From: Marisediminitalea oceani
GTDB lineage: Bacteria; Pseudomonadota; Gammaproteobacteria; Enterobacterales; Alteromonadaceae
Reading direction: 5' to 3'
Assembly: GCF_003731635.1 (NCBI RefSeq)
Contig: NZ_RCUA01000001.1
Span: 1-45,610 of the forward strand
Length of the DNA: 45,610 nt
Shown: positions 32,424 through 42,088 of the stretch, piece by piece
How positions within the stretch are numbered: position 1 is the stretch's first letter
Layout: each line of letters starts with the position of its first letter
Notes under the pieces: model-generated
Told to the model about the DNA's origin: nothing
What the model saw: the letters and a program-made list of their open reading frames with translations, nothing else
The model's database searches: none
Made by a program: the position numbers and the translations under genes

Positions 32424-33800
32424 TTAAGCGTTGAGGTGATTCCAGGGGCCCGAAATCGCCAGGGTTTTGGTGGGAGAATAAAGGTTTACAAACAGCGTTT
32501 TGCCAGCAGGTGAGAAACACGCACCGGCCAGTTCGGTTTGCAGGGCCAGTTGTGCAAAAGGATAAATCTCACCGGCTGGCGTTACCCCCCTTAAATGATT
32601 ATCCACAATGGCGGTGTACTGATCTTCACAAATAATCAAATGGCCATTGGGCGTAACCGTAAGGTTATCACCGAAGTTAAGCAGTTGGCTGTCAGCACTT
32701 TCAACAAATAGCTGCAAAGCACCCGGTGCATCACTTTCTCCCGGGCTGCCCTCGTAAGCAGAAGGTTTGTAAGCCATGACCTGCCCCAGCTTTTTGTGCC
32801 CGCCGTTAGTGCAGCAGAAATACAACCGGTCTTCGGCCCAGTGAATGCCTTCGCCGCGGGCAAATAAAGCGGCACCGGCCTGATACCCTTGCTTTCGCAA
32901 ATCATCTTCGGCACTGTCGGGCGAAGCGATATCCACCCAGGTAGTATTCAGCCACTCGCCCACGGGCATTTCCCGTTTGCTCCAGTTGCGTGAATCAAAC
33001 TTCGGATAGCCTTTAACCGCCAGCGCCTGCAATTTACCACCAGCGGCCAGATTGCCATATTCGTTAGGAATTAAGCGATACAGTAAACTATCGCCGCGGT
33101 CTTCGGTGAGATAGACGATACCGGTTTCAGGGTCAACACAGGCCGCTTCATGGTTAAACCGGCCTAACGCCTTAAGCGGCTTAGCCTCCACCAGTTCGTT
33201 TGCGGTGGCAGGGACTTCAAACACGTAACCATGGTATTTATCGCCATCATCGGCGGGTGTATCCACGCTTTCTTCACAGGTGAGCCAGCTCCCCCAGGGA
33301 GTAACACCGCCAGAGCAATTTCGTACCGTGCCTACCAGACTCAGGTATTCCTGCTCTTTGATACCGGTCTTCGTATTGTAAACAAGCGTGGTGGTACCGC
33401 CGGGCAAGGCTTCGTTGCGTTCATTGTTATCGTAAGCCAGGGCAGATTTGAACGGCGCAGGTTGGCCGGGCCCGAATTCAGCTAAATGCTTGGGCTGTAA
33501 CTCGTGGTTACGGATCAATGCAACCCGGTTTTCATCGAGTGGTAAACAGCCCATCCCGTCGGCGCGATCGGGGACCTGCAAGCCATCATCCATCTTATCG
33601 CCGAAAGAGGATAAAACCTGATAAGAAAAGCCTTCAGGTAATGCCAGTATGCCGTTCGGATCTTCAATCAGCGGGCCATAACCGGCACTGGTCTTCATAG
33701 TAATATTGGTTGCAGCCATAGGCTGGCGGAAAAGGCCGCCTGACATACCGGCAGCTGCCAGAGTTCCTAAGGCGACGGTAAACTGTCGTCGAGTAATCAT
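32424..33800 (-). CDS. Tat-exported PhoX-family (DUF839) protein
   Basis: This 458-aa protein begins with a twin-arginine signal (MITRRQFTVALGTLAAAG, RRQF motif; cleavage near PMAA) and belongs to the PhoX/DUF839 family. Marks include LPEGFSYQVLSSFGDKMDDG, DGMGCLP, LIRNHEL, VRNCSGGVTPWGSWLTCEE and GRFNHEAACVDPETGIVYLTED. PhoX enzymes are monomeric, calcium- and iron-dependent alkaline phosphatases; many family members have not been shown to be phosphatases. Short for PhoX (usually above 600 aa), so a different activity is possible. ATG has AAAGGA six bases upstream. No convincing Pho box was seen. Confidence 0.87.
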   Translation of the reverse strand: MITRRQFTVALGTLAAAGMSGGLFRQPMAATNITMKTSAGYGPLIEDPNGILALPEGFSYQVLSSFGDKMDDGLQVPDRADGMGCLPLDENRVALIRNHELQPKHLAEFGPGQPAPFKSALAYDNNERNEALPGGTTTLVYNTKTGIKEQEYLSLVGTVRNCSGGVTPWGSWLTCEESVDTPADDGDKYHGYVFEVPATANELVEAKPLKALGRFNHEAACVDPETGIVYLTEDRGDSLLYRLIPNEYGNLAAGGKLQALAVKGYPKFDSRNWSKREMPVGEWLNTTWVDIASPDSAEDDLRKQGYQAGAALFARGEGIHWAEDRLYFCCTNGGHKKLGQVMAYKPSAYEGSPGESDAPGALQLFVESADSQLLNFGDNLTVTPNGHLIICEDQYTAIVDNHLRGVTPAGEIYPFAQLALQTELAGACFSPAGKTLFVNLYSPTKTLAISGPWNHLNA

Positions 33801-33953
33801 GATGTTCCTTTGTTTTGCACGGCCATTTTTATTTTTTATGCTACCTCAGTAACATGTCTTTAGAATGACAAAATGGGTGTTGGTTCCTTCCAGACAACGG
33901 CGTAAACGCCCAGTACGCTAATTTTGCCGATAAACTACGCGCTAAACCGATGG

Positions 33954-34859
33954 CTACTTTTCTTCTTCCAGTAAGCGCATCAGGGTTTTACCCAGTCGAA
34001 CGTTCAGTGCGCCGGCAGCCACGGCCTCGGCAGAGTTTTCCATTAACTTGGCGGCCAGTGAGCCACTGAGCTGATTGGTCATCTCATCGGTGGCTAAATC
34101 AAAAATGCTCTGCGCGGCCAGGTTCTGGGCAAGGATTTTCATCAGTTTCCAGTTGCCGGCGGTGGCCGGGCGCAGGCCGTACACTCTGGCCACCCGCTTG
34201 ATGGTGCGCATGCTGATCCATAAAATCATCAGCGACTGAATTAGATGATTCGGGCTAATAAACGCCATGCTGCCGCTGGCCATGGATTCCTTTTTCACCA
34301 CTTCACTGGCTTTTGCTTTCACCGGCTGTGCCACAAATTGGCGGTACATTTCTACAATTTCGGCACTGGAGTGGTCGGCCTTTAACAAGCCGGTAAAACG
34401 CTTGTAGCATTGTTCGGCATAACTGTGGCGGGTAAACTGGCTGGCATGTAGCTGTAGTGCATCCAGCGTTGCCTGCCTGGCGTCGTTGCGCGCCAACTCC
34501 GAGAGTTTTGGCCGGCGGTGGATAAACTGCGTCACTTTGCGATAGCCCCGCACCTCGCCAAGGGTCATGGTGGATACACTCAGCACAAAAATACCCAACA
34601 CTGCGGCCAGCACCGAAGTAGCTACCGGCGAGGAAGCAAAGTTACTTTCAATAAACGTCACCGCCTCAAATAAGCTGAAACCCACCACGCAGCCGATACC
34701 TGAAAGCAGCGCCAGCCACTTGGCAGAAAAGCCCCTGGCAGGTTCAACAACAGTTAACGGCTCAGCCTCCCGCTTGGCCGGCATGGCATGATCCGGCGGT
34801 TGCATATCAATTTCCGTTTGTGTGACTTTGGAGCGATACGTTTTTTCTGTGGTGCTCAC
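33954..34859 (-). CDS. ycjF: YcjF-family membrane protein (DUF697)
   Basis: This 301-aa inner-membrane protein of the TIGR01620/YcjF family has two hydrophobic helices (about 45-65 and 75-98: FSAKWLALLSGIGCVVGFSL, ATSVLAAVLGIFVLSVSTMT) and a third hydrophobic block near 200-215 (HLIQSLMILWISMRTIKRV) with the typical C-terminal ALNVRLGKTLMRLL. In E. coli ycjX-ycjF belong to the psp stress regulon; the role is unknown but probably in envelope stress. It begins two bases after ycjX. No pspA gene is in the window. Confidence 0.9.
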   Translation of the reverse strand: MSTTEKTYRSKVTQTEIDMQPPDHAMPAKREAEPLTVVEPARGFSAKWLALLSGIGCVVGFSLFEAVTFIESNFASSPVATSVLAAVLGIFVLSVSTMTLGEVRGYRKVTQFIHRRPKLSELARNDARQATLDALQLHASQFTRHSYAEQCYKRFTGLLKADHSSAEIVEMYRQFVAQPVKAKASEVVKKESMASGSMAFISPNHLIQSLMILWISMRTIKRVARVYGLRPATAGNWKLMKILAQNLAAQSIFDLATDEMTNQLSGSLAAKLMENSAEAVAAGALNVRLGKTLMRLLEEEK

Positions 34860-34861
34860 GG

Positions 34862-36241
34862 TTAGTCCTCCAGTAGATACTGAAACAGCCTGTCCAGGCC
34901 ATTGCCATTTAAAATACGCGCCAGATGATCTTTAGGCACACCTGCCGGTAACGCCGGGTAATGTTCATCAGCAGGCATGGCTTTCAGCGAGTCGGGTAAC
35001 GGCTCGAAGGTCGCTTCAATATAGCGCCCTTCGCTGTTTACGTAGCGCAGAGCCTGCTCATTTGAACCGGCATCGGTGGCCTGAATAGCCGACACCAGAA
35101 AGTGTTCAAACTGGATTTCGTCTTTATCCAGCTGGGCCGTTGCGCCCCGGGTTACGTCTTTCAGCAGCGCCAGCAGGTTGTCTTTCTGGGCCGCTGGAAT
35201 AAGATCGCTTTTGGTGGCGACAAAGGCTACTTTGGCAATTTTTTGCTGGCGCAACAGATGGCGTTGCACCCAGCCCGGATCGCCATACACAAAGGTTTGC
35301 GCCAGATTACTTAAGGTTTCCCGCAGCTGATACAGGTGGCTCTTACTGTGGTTCAAGCCTTCAAACAAATCCACCAGTATGATCTGCTTGTCTGTCTCGC
35401 GAAACGTACTTTGCTTTAATGCCGCCAGCCAGTTCTTCTTGAACACATCAAAATGATGGGTAAAGCGCTGGGTCCAGGGGCTGGATAGATCGCTGCTGAT
35501 CCGCGACGGCAAGGGCGTAAAGCCGTATTCCTGCCAGTCGAAGCCAGAGCCGGGGATAAGAAAACTGCCCGGTTGAAGCATGGAGATCCCCTGAGCTTTG
35601 GCAGCCAGCAGGTAATCGCGGTACTTACTGACCAGCAAATTAATTGCATCAGGAGTTGGCGGCTGTTCAAAATCAAATCCGCTTACCGCTTCATGCCAGC
35701 CTTTAGCAAACTGATTCTGCGGCTCATTCATTTGCTGCGCCCAGGCGGAGTCCGACCATTGGGTAAAGGATTTGTCCAGCATGGGTAAATCAGTGAGCCA
35801 CTCGCCGGGATAATCAATAAACTCAAATACGATATCGGTAAACGGCAGCAGGTACTTTTTAACGCCGTGGGTCTGGCGCAGCCGCACGGTTAACTGAAAC
35901 CCAGCCACCGATTCGGTAGCCGGCGGCCATTCGCCTTGTTCCAGCGCCGCCATGTGCTCTTCTACCGGGAATTCAGGCAGGTCGCCCAGCGGCTCAACCC
36001 ACATGTTCTCCACCAGATCCATGGGCAGGTAACGCAGCAATGGCAGGCACTGATACTGCTGTTCACTACGGTATTTTAAGATGGTCATCAGACTGGTAAA
36101 CAGCATGGATTTACCACTACGGCTTAAACCGGTAATGGTAAAACGGTGGCGGGACTGCATAAACCATTCGGCAAATTGTGCCGAGCCGGTATCAGACGCC
36201 CGTCTGACCGGTTTAAGCACGCTGTCCAGCAAGTTTCGCAT
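34862..36241 (-). CDS. ycjX: YcjX-family P-loop GTPase/ATPase-like protein
   Basis: This 459-aa protein belongs to the YcjX/DUF463 family. A P-loop (GLSRSGKS, 38-45) follows FTITG, and the family blocks YPGEWLTDLPML, FAKGWHEAV, QIILVDLFEGLNHSKSHLYQ and VAFVATKSDLIP (a G4-like TKSD) are present. It is predicted to be a GTP-binding protein in envelope stress together with ycjF. ATG has a strong GGGAGGA ribosome-binding site. The two genes form a tight operon with a two-base gap. Confidence 0.92.
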   Translation of the reverse strand: MRNLLDSVLKPVRRASDTGSAQFAEWFMQSRHRFTITGLSRSGKSMLFTSLMTILKYRSEQQYQCLPLLRYLPMDLVENMWVEPLGDLPEFPVEEHMAALEQGEWPPATESVAGFQLTVRLRQTHGVKKYLLPFTDIVFEFIDYPGEWLTDLPMLDKSFTQWSDSAWAQQMNEPQNQFAKGWHEAVSGFDFEQPPTPDAINLLVSKYRDYLLAAKAQGISMLQPGSFLIPGSGFDWQEYGFTPLPSRISSDLSSPWTQRFTHHFDVFKKNWLAALKQSTFRETDKQIILVDLFEGLNHSKSHLYQLRETLSNLAQTFVYGDPGWVQRHLLRQQKIAKVAFVATKSDLIPAAQKDNLLALLKDVTRGATAQLDKDEIQFEHFLVSAIQATDAGSNEQALRYVNSEGRYIEATFEPLPDSLKAMPADEHYPALPAGVPKDHLARILNGNGLDRLFQYLLED

Positions 36242-36341
36242 GGTATTCCTCCCGCCCCTGTATACTGCTAATCCTTGAGTGTATTACTTAACTTGGGTGG
36301 CTTTGCAATCAATATCAAGCTTTTGCCACACTTTGTTACAG

Positions 36342-37553
36342 TTATAGCCCAAAGGGGTTATTGATGGAGTGAGCCGGTTGGGTAAACCAGCGTGGGCCGT
36401 CTTCTGCCATATAAAAATGGTCTTCCAGACGGATCCCGAACTCGCCGGGCACCACTATCATTGGCTCATTGCTAAAGCACATGCCCGGGGCTAATGGCTG
36501 CGGATTGTCTTTAACCAGATAAGGCCACTCGTGGATATCCATGCCAATGCCATGGCCGGTGCGGTGAGGTAATCCCGGCAAATCGTAATCAGGTCCAAGG
36601 CCAGCGCTTTCCAGACTAACCCGGGCCGCGGCATCAACGTCGCCACAGGGCGAGCCATTGGCCGCCGCAGCAAAAGCCGCCAGTTGCGCATCTTTTTCGG
36701 CCTGCCACAAACGGGCCTGTTTTTCGCTGGCCCCACCAAAAGAATAGGTGCGGGTAATGTCTGACAGGTAGCCATGTAACTTACAACCGGTATCGATAAG
36801 CACCAAATCGCCGGGTTTTAATACCTGCGGATCCTTTACGCCATGGGGGAAAGAGGTGGCTTTGCCAAACAGCACAATACAAAAATATGAGCCACTGGCG
36901 CCCACTTTTTTATGCGCTTCATGAATAAACTGTTCTACCTCAGTGGTGGTGATCCCTTCATGTAAGATACTGGCGGTTGCCTGATGGACTGCCAGTGTCA
37001 TGTCCATGGCACGCTGAATAAGCGCCAGCTCGCTGGCCGATTTATGCATACGGCAATGGGCTGTCACGCCACTGGCGTTAATGATCTCAATATCCGGCAT
37101 GGCTTTGTTAAAACCATCAACGATAAAAAACGCGGTGGCTTCATCCACACCCAAAATATCGCCGCCGCTCAAACCGGCTTGTTTTAATACTTCAGCGACC
37201 AGCGCATAGGGGCTTTCATGCTCCTGCCACCCCACAATGTCGCCGGCGATCACCTGACGTTCCGACAGCGAGTCAATCTCAAACAAAGGAGCAATATAAA
37301 CTACCTCACCACTGGCGGGCAGAATAGCGCCTACCAGGCGTTCGCTGGCATACCAGTCCATGCCGGTAAAATAACTCAGGTTAGTGCCGGCATTAAGATA
37401 GATAGCCGCAATCTGATGCTCACGCATATAGTGTTGCGCCTGGTCGATACGGCTGGTGTATTCGGCTTTATCTACCGGGCGGGTGTCTTTTGTCATGTCG
37501 GTCAGTGTCGCCAGTGCCGACGTTTTGCTTGCCCCGCCTATACCTTTTTGCAT
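36342..37553 (-). CDS. M24-family Xaa-Pro peptidase
   Basis: This 403-aa metallopeptidase of the creatinase/prolidase fold cleaves peptides with proline in the second position. After an N-terminal creatinase-type domain (YLNAGTNLSYFTGMDWYASER) the C-terminal pita-bread domain shows all five metal ligands: Asp and Asp in LIDTGCKLHGYLSDITRTYS, His in HRTGHGIGMDIHE, Glu in FSNEPMIV and Glu in GIRLEDHFY. It has no signal peptide and is cytosolic. ATG at 37553 has AGGAG six bases upstream. It is divergent from the DUF885 lipoprotein gene, itself a peptidase, across 207 bp. Confidence 0.93.
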   Translation of the reverse strand: MQKGIGGASKTSALATLTDMTKDTRPVDKAEYTSRIDQAQHYMREHQIAAIYLNAGTNLSYFTGMDWYASERLVGAILPASGEVVYIAPLFEIDSLSERQVIAGDIVGWQEHESPYALVAEVLKQAGLSGGDILGVDEATAFFIVDGFNKAMPDIEIINASGVTAHCRMHKSASELALIQRAMDMTLAVHQATASILHEGITTTEVEQFIHEAHKKVGASGSYFCIVLFGKATSFPHGVKDPQVLKPGDLVLIDTGCKLHGYLSDITRTYSFGGASEKQARLWQAEKDAQLAAFAAAANGSPCGDVDAAARVSLESAGLGPDYDLPGLPHRTGHGIGMDIHEWPYLVKDNPQPLAPGMCFSNEPMIVVPGEFGIRLEDHFYMAEDGPRWFTQPAHSINNPFGL

Positions 37554-37760
37554 GCCTTACTCCTGTGAAAAATTCCGGCTTTCAGATAGCGCTCACTATA
37601 ACTCATGGGCCGGACCGGCGACAGGCAGCCGCCGGGAATTTGGTCTACCCAGACCGGCAACCGGACGGTTTCCTCTCGCTCAGGGCATTTCACTGAGGCA
37701 GTATGAATAAGGTACGATAGAATGAATAATATCCGCATATAACAAAAACAGGAGACTCTG

Positions 37761-39569
37761 GTGCTCACAGCTCAATCCCCCAACCCAGTAAAAATAGTAG
37801 CTTTATCTATAATGGTGGCGTGTTCAGTCATCGGTGTAACGGCTTGCTCTTCCACTTCTTCGCCGTCAGCTACCACCAGTGTGGTTCAGAATACCGCCGA
37901 CAGCCGCTTTGAAGCGCTGTATGAGGCAGAGTGGGCGTGGCGCCAGAATAAAGACGCCACGGATGAGAACAGCAATACCACCAGCGCGCCGTCGAGCCTG
38001 CCGGATGTTAGCATTCCTACTCAACAAAAACGCCTTGCCCGGTGGCAGGAGACCCTGGCACAGCTCGACGCTATCGACGTAGCAGCCTTATCAGAAACCA
38101 ATCAAATCAACTACGCGGTGTATCGCCTGCAAATTGAAAACCTGATTGCTGACCAGCAGTTTAAAACCTACGAAAAGCCTTTACTCGGTGATACCGCGTT
38201 CTGGAGCAACCTGGCCTATATCACCCGTGAAACCTTTCATAGCGAGCAGGATTTCGAGAACTACATTCAGTGGCTGCAAGACATGCCGCGCTATTTCGAT
38301 CAGCAAATTGCCAATATGAAACTTGGCCTGGCGCGTAAGTTCACGTTACCGAAGATTTCCTTACAGGGCCGCGATGCTTCAGTGATTTCAGTTATCGAGG
38401 CGAAAGGCGCGGATAACATGTATTTCAAGCCGTTTAAGAAAATGCCTTCCCGCTTAAGTGAGGAAAAACAAGCGCAACTGCAGGCCAAAGCCAAAGCCGC
38501 TATCGCCGACTATGTTATTCCGGCTCACCAGACATTGCTGACCTTCTTACAGGAAGACTACATTCCTAATGCTCAGCCTTCGATTGCCGGTTATGACCTG
38601 CCCGATGGCAAAGCCTATTATCAGGCGCAAATTAAAAAGTACACCACGCTGGATTTGAGCGCCGAGGAAATCCATCAGATTGGTTTGAATGAGGTCGCCA
38701 GGATCCGCCAGCGCATGCATGAGGTAATGGCCGAGGTAGGCTTTGACGGTGACTTGCAGGCCTTTTTAACCTTCCTGCGTACCGACGAACAATTTTATGT
38801 TGATACCCCACAGGCACTGCTCGACCGCGCGGCCTGGACTGCCAAGGAATTTGATGGCGTCGCAGACCAGTGGTTTGGTCATCTGCCCCGCAAACGCTTT
38901 GCCATCATTAAAGTACCCGACGATATTGCGCCGTTTTATACCGCCGGCCGTGGCGGCCCGGGCACCTATTGGGTAAATACCTATGATCTGCCCTCCCGCC
39001 CTCTGTACTCACTGCCGGCACTTACGCTACATGAATCTGCACCAGGCCACGCGTTCCAGATGCCCCTTTCGCTGGAAAACGACGCCATACCAGAGTTCCG
39101 CCGTAAGAGCTATATCTCGGCTTTCGGTGAAGGCTGGGCACTGTACAGCGAGTTATTAGGTGAAGAAATGGGCCTTTACCATACCCCTTATGAGGTATTT
39201 GGCATGCTCAGCTACCAGATGTGGCGAGCGGCTCGTTTAGTGGTGGATACCGGTATCCACGCCAAGGGCTGGACCCGCAAAGAGGCGCAGGATTTTATGA
39301 AGGAGAACACCGCGCTGTCGATTCATGAAATCACCACCGAAGTCGACCGCTACATTGCCTGGCCTGGACAGGCACTCTCCTACTATCTCGGTCAGATGGC
39401 CATTGTTGACCACCGCGCGCGAGCAGAAGAAGCCCTTGGTGAGCAGTTCGATATTCGTAACTTTCACGACATGATCCTGCAAATGGGCTCAGTGCCTCTT
39501 GCGGTACTGGAAGAGCGAGTGGATAAGTTTATTGCCGAAGGCGGCCCATCGCCCTACCCGGCTGGTTAA
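37761..39569 (+). CDS. DUF885-family metallopeptidase lipoprotein
   Basis: This 602-aa protein has a lipoprotein signal (lipobox VTAC, Cys29) and the zinc-peptidase motif HESAPGH (His424-His430), the HExxxGH signature of the DUF885 family. Family blocks GEGWALYSELLGEEMGLY, RAARLVVDTGIHAKGW and RYIAWPGQALSYYLGQ follow. It is probably an envelope peptidase that degrades short peptides, complementing the adjacent M24 enzyme. Start is GTG, with AGGAG seven bases upstream. A strong terminator follows. Confidence 0.92.
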   Translation: MLTAQSPNPVKIVALSIMVACSVIGVTACSSTSSPSATTSVVQNTADSRFEALYEAEWAWRQNKDATDENSNTTSAPSSLPDVSIPTQQKRLARWQETLAQLDAIDVAALSETNQINYAVYRLQIENLIADQQFKTYEKPLLGDTAFWSNLAYITRETFHSEQDFENYIQWLQDMPRYFDQQIANMKLGLARKFTLPKISLQGRDASVISVIEAKGADNMYFKPFKKMPSRLSEEKQAQLQAKAKAAIADYVIPAHQTLLTFLQEDYIPNAQPSIAGYDLPDGKAYYQAQIKKYTTLDLSAEEIHQIGLNEVARIRQRMHEVMAEVGFDGDLQAFLTFLRTDEQFYVDTPQALLDRAAWTAKEFDGVADQWFGHLPRKRFAIIKVPDDIAPFYTAGRGGPGTYWVNTYDLPSRPLYSLPALTLHESAPGHAFQMPLSLENDAIPEFRRKSYISAFGEGWALYSELLGEEMGLYHTPYEVFGMLSYQMWRAARLVVDTGIHAKGWTRKEAQDFMKENTALSIHEITTEVDRYIAWPGQALSYYLGQMAIVDHRARAEEALGEQFDIRNFHDMILQMGSVPLAVLEERVDKFIAEGGPSPYPAG

Positions 39570-39580
39570 CATCCGGTAAG

Positions 39581-39607
39581 AGGGCATAAGCACTTATGCC
39601 CTTTTTT
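39581..39607 (+). terminator. Intrinsic terminator after the DUF885 gene
   Basis: AGGGCATAA and TTATGCCCT form a perfect 9-bp stem with a 4-nt loop, followed by TTTTT on the plus strand, 12 bp after the stop. Confidence 0.92.
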
Positions 39608-39628
39608 AATCAGCAAACTTCTGTTTAT

Positions 39629-40576
39629 TTATAAAGCCTCGGTTGCCAGCTCAAGCGCTACAGACATCGCCTGGTCAGCGTCTGTTTGCACATCAGGTAT
39701 AACGCCGCTGTATTTCCAGCTGTCGCCGGTTTGGGGATGTTGCAGCTCAGCGTAAGCCATCACCATGCTTAAATGCTCACTCAGTTGCTCCACGGTTGTC
39801 ATATAACCAAGGCCAATGGTTGGCATGCCCACTATCGTCGCCCGGTCGGCTTGCTGTAATGTGAAGGCAACAAACTCCCAGGAACCGGCAACAAACGGCG
39901 ATGTAACAATAAATAAAGGCTTATCACTTCGAACAGGATTCGCAACTGGTTGCGCCAACAAAGGAGTACGTTGCTGGTGAGCAAGAGTGACCATCGATAG
40001 CGGCTGCCCCTCCGGCATAAAATGACTCAGAAAATGTTGCGAGAGCGGCAATGAACTCATGCCGGCACTTCTGAGGTCGATCACTATGGCCTGACTACCT
40101 GCTAAAAACGCCATGGCTTTATCAATTTCTGCCTGCCAATGGGTATCAAATAGATCACCATCGACGGCCAGGTAGCCAATATCACCATCCAGCATTTGCG
40201 TTTGCAGCGTGCCGGGCAGCTCATCGCTTGCCATCGCGGAACCGTTAAGCCCGGAGCGCCAGTGCAGCTCAAAGTTGGAATCCTGACTTACTGAGTAAAG
40301 CAGAGACTCCAGTTTGATTTTCAGGCGGCCAAAAGAAAACGGACCGTTCAGTTCACCTCGCTGCTGCGCAGTGTTTAGCAACTCAACCGTGTCCTGACGT
40401 GCGTCTTCGCGAATATATTTCTTCTCAACAACACTAACCAGCCTGGTCATTGCACTCTGTACCTCCTGTTCGGAGAGTAATGGTTCGTCCGCCGCCAATG
40501 CGAGTGCCAATGCCGGGATTAGCCCGCCAAGCTGTAAAATGAAGACCAGGAGTAAAATGCGTTTAGCGAAGGTCAC
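39629..40576 (-). CDS. Secreted S41-type (TSPc) protease-like protein, possibly inactive
   Basis: This 315-aa protein has a signal peptide (about 1-28, ILLLVFILQLGGLIPALALA) and an S41 TSPc-like domain: IGYLAVDGDLFDTHWQAEID, AIVIDLRSAGMSSLP, then FIVTSPFVAGSWEFVAFTLQ and RATIVGMPTIGLGYMT. The corresponding family stretch is TS-x-x-SFSAAEEF, followed by GExTxGG. By my alignment the nucleophile position holds Gly and the serine is shifted one residue, so activity is doubtful. There is no PDZ domain, so it resembles the tricorn-core/IRBP-type branch. Start is GTG with AAAGGA upstream. Confidence 0.75.
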   Translation of the reverse strand: MTFAKRILLLVFILQLGGLIPALALALAADEPLLSEQEVQSAMTRLVSVVEKKYIREDARQDTVELLNTAQQRGELNGPFSFGRLKIKLESLLYSVSQDSNFELHWRSGLNGSAMASDELPGTLQTQMLDGDIGYLAVDGDLFDTHWQAEIDKAMAFLAGSQAIVIDLRSAGMSSLPLSQHFLSHFMPEGQPLSMVTLAHQQRTPLLAQPVANPVRSDKPLFIVTSPFVAGSWEFVAFTLQQADRATIVGMPTIGLGYMTTVEQLSEHLSMVMAYAELQHPQTGDSWKYSGVIPDVQTDADQAMSVALELATEAL

Positions 40577-40696
40577 CGGCTTATTCCTTTATAGTTGCCT
40601 ATTCCATAAGTTGGTATTAAGTGCCCGCTTTCAATGCGTGGTGAATAAAAACAGGTATCAGGTTATAAACTACAACTAAGCTGCCAACCGTTAAAG

Positions 40697-40705
40697 TGCT
40701 ACAAT
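40697..40705 (+). promoter_or_regulatory. Extended -10 promoter element before the RhlE-like helicase
   Basis: TGC followed by TACAAT is an extended -10 element, 37 bp before the ATG. No good -35 is seen. A T-rich run (GTCTTTTTTTAATC) lies in the predicted 5' leader. Confidence 0.5.
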
Positions 40706-40741
40706 AGCGCCGTCTTTTTTTAATCAGTAGCGATGTAAGTT

Positions 40742-41989
40742 ATGCGTTTTTCCAACCTCGGGCTGCACACCCAATTGTTAGCCAGCCTAGACGAGCTTGG
40801 CTATCAAACGCCAACGCCCATTCAACAGGCTGCCATACCCGAGGTACTGGCCGGGCGGGACGTACTGGCCGGTGCGCAAACCGGTACCGGCAAAACCGCT
40901 GCCTTTGCACTGCCGTTAATTCAACGTTATCTGACTGACCAAAGCCCCCACAATACCATTCGGGTGTTAGTACTTACCCCAACCCGCGAGCTCGCCCAGC
41001 AAGTGCATCAGAGCTTTGTTGCCTACAGTCAGGATACCGGCCTGCGCTCCGTAGTGGCCTACGGCGGGGCAAGTATCAACCCGCAGATTGAAGCCTTAAA
41101 GCAGGGCTGTGAGGTACTGGTAGCCACCCCCGGTCGTTTACTGGAACTGGTTATCAAGGAGCTTATTGACCTGAGCACCCTGCAAACGCTGGTACTCGAT
41201 GAAGCCGACCGGATGTTGGATATGGGCTTTATTATCGATATTAAGCGAATCCTCCGCCACCTGCCAGAAGAGCGCCAAACGCTGTTTTTCAGTGCCACAT
41301 TTAACGATGAGGTATTTGCCCTCAAAAACACCCTGCTAAAGGATCCGGCGCTAATTGAAGTAGCCGAAAGGAATACCACTGCCGCGAAAGTTGAACAACG
41401 CATCTATGAGGTGGACAGTCACAAAAAAGCGGCTCTGGTGGCTTACCTGATTGGAGCTAACAACTGGCAACAGGTGCTCATTTTTACCCGTACCAAGCAG
41501 TCGGTGGATGCCCTGGCCAAAGAGCTTGGCAAAGACGGTATCACTGCCTCGGCCGTTCATGGTGACAAAGCGCAAGGCGCGCGTGAACGAGCCCTGGAGG
41601 CGTTTAAAACCGGCCAGGTACGTACACTGGTTGCCACCGATGTGGCTGCCCGGGGCCTCGATATCCAGCAGTTACAGTATGTCATCAACTTTGAGCTTCC
41701 CTATAATGCCGAGGACTATATCCACCGCATTGGTCGCACTGGCCGGGCCGGTTTAGCCGGGCTGGCAGTATCGCTGGTTTCTCATAAAGAGAAATACCTG
41801 CTTGAAGACGTTGAAAAGCTCACTGGCGAACATTTTATCCCTCAGTGGGTGGAAGGTTTTGAGCCCAACCCAGCAGCACAGGAAAGCGCGGGTAACACCC
41901 GGCGCAAACCGTCAAAAAAGTCTCTGCGCGCGAATGCTCTTGGCCAAACCGGCAATAAAGGAAAGGCCGGCAAGCGGCGCCGCCGCTAA
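40742..41989 (+). CDS. RhlE-like DEAD-box RNA helicase
   Basis: This 415-aa ATP-dependent RNA helicase has all DEAD-box motifs: Q motif (FSNLGL...YQTPTPIQ), motif I AGAQTGTGKT, Ia PTRELAQQ, Ib TPGRLLEL, DEAD, SAT in FFSATF, and in the second domain ARGLDI and HRIGRTGRAG. The basic tail (NTRRKPSKKS to GKAGKRRRR) is typical of RhlE and helps RNA binding. RhlE-type helicases act in ribosome assembly and RNA decay. The ribosome-binding site is weak. Confidence 0.93.
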   Translation: MRFSNLGLHTQLLASLDELGYQTPTPIQQAAIPEVLAGRDVLAGAQTGTGKTAAFALPLIQRYLTDQSPHNTIRVLVLTPTRELAQQVHQSFVAYSQDTGLRSVVAYGGASINPQIEALKQGCEVLVATPGRLLELVIKELIDLSTLQTLVLDEADRMLDMGFIIDIKRILRHLPEERQTLFFSATFNDEVFALKNTLLKDPALIEVAERNTTAAKVEQRIYEVDSHKKAALVAYLIGANNWQQVLIFTRTKQSVDALAKELGKDGITASAVHGDKAQGARERALEAFKTGQVRTLVATDVAARGLDIQQLQYVINFELPYNAEDYIHRIGRTGRAGLAGLAVSLVSHKEKYLLEDVEKLTGEHFIPQWVEGFEPNPAAQESAGNTRRKPSKKSLRANALGQTGNKGKAGKRRRR

Positions 41990-42009
41990 GGCTTTTGAAT
42001 ATATAAAAT

Positions 42010-42042
42010 GCCAAATCCGCAGGTTTGGCGGCCGTGTTTTTT
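42010..42042 (+). terminator. Possible terminator after the helicase gene
   Basis: GCCAAA pairs with TTTGGC, with a bulged T and two further pairs around a 3-nt loop. After seven bases TTTTTT follows. The distance to the T-tract makes it only a moderate candidate. Confidence 0.4.
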
Positions 42043-42088
42043 GCCCGGTGGCGGGGTACCATAGCGCGTCTTTAGTTGCGGAGCTCTC

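Noticed and set aside
33835..33885. Pho-box-like sequence upstream of the PhoX-family gene
   Set aside because: On the minus strand TTGTCAT is followed 11 bp later by AAGACAT, but the second half matches the CTGTCAT half-site at only four of seven positions, so phosphate control is not supported.
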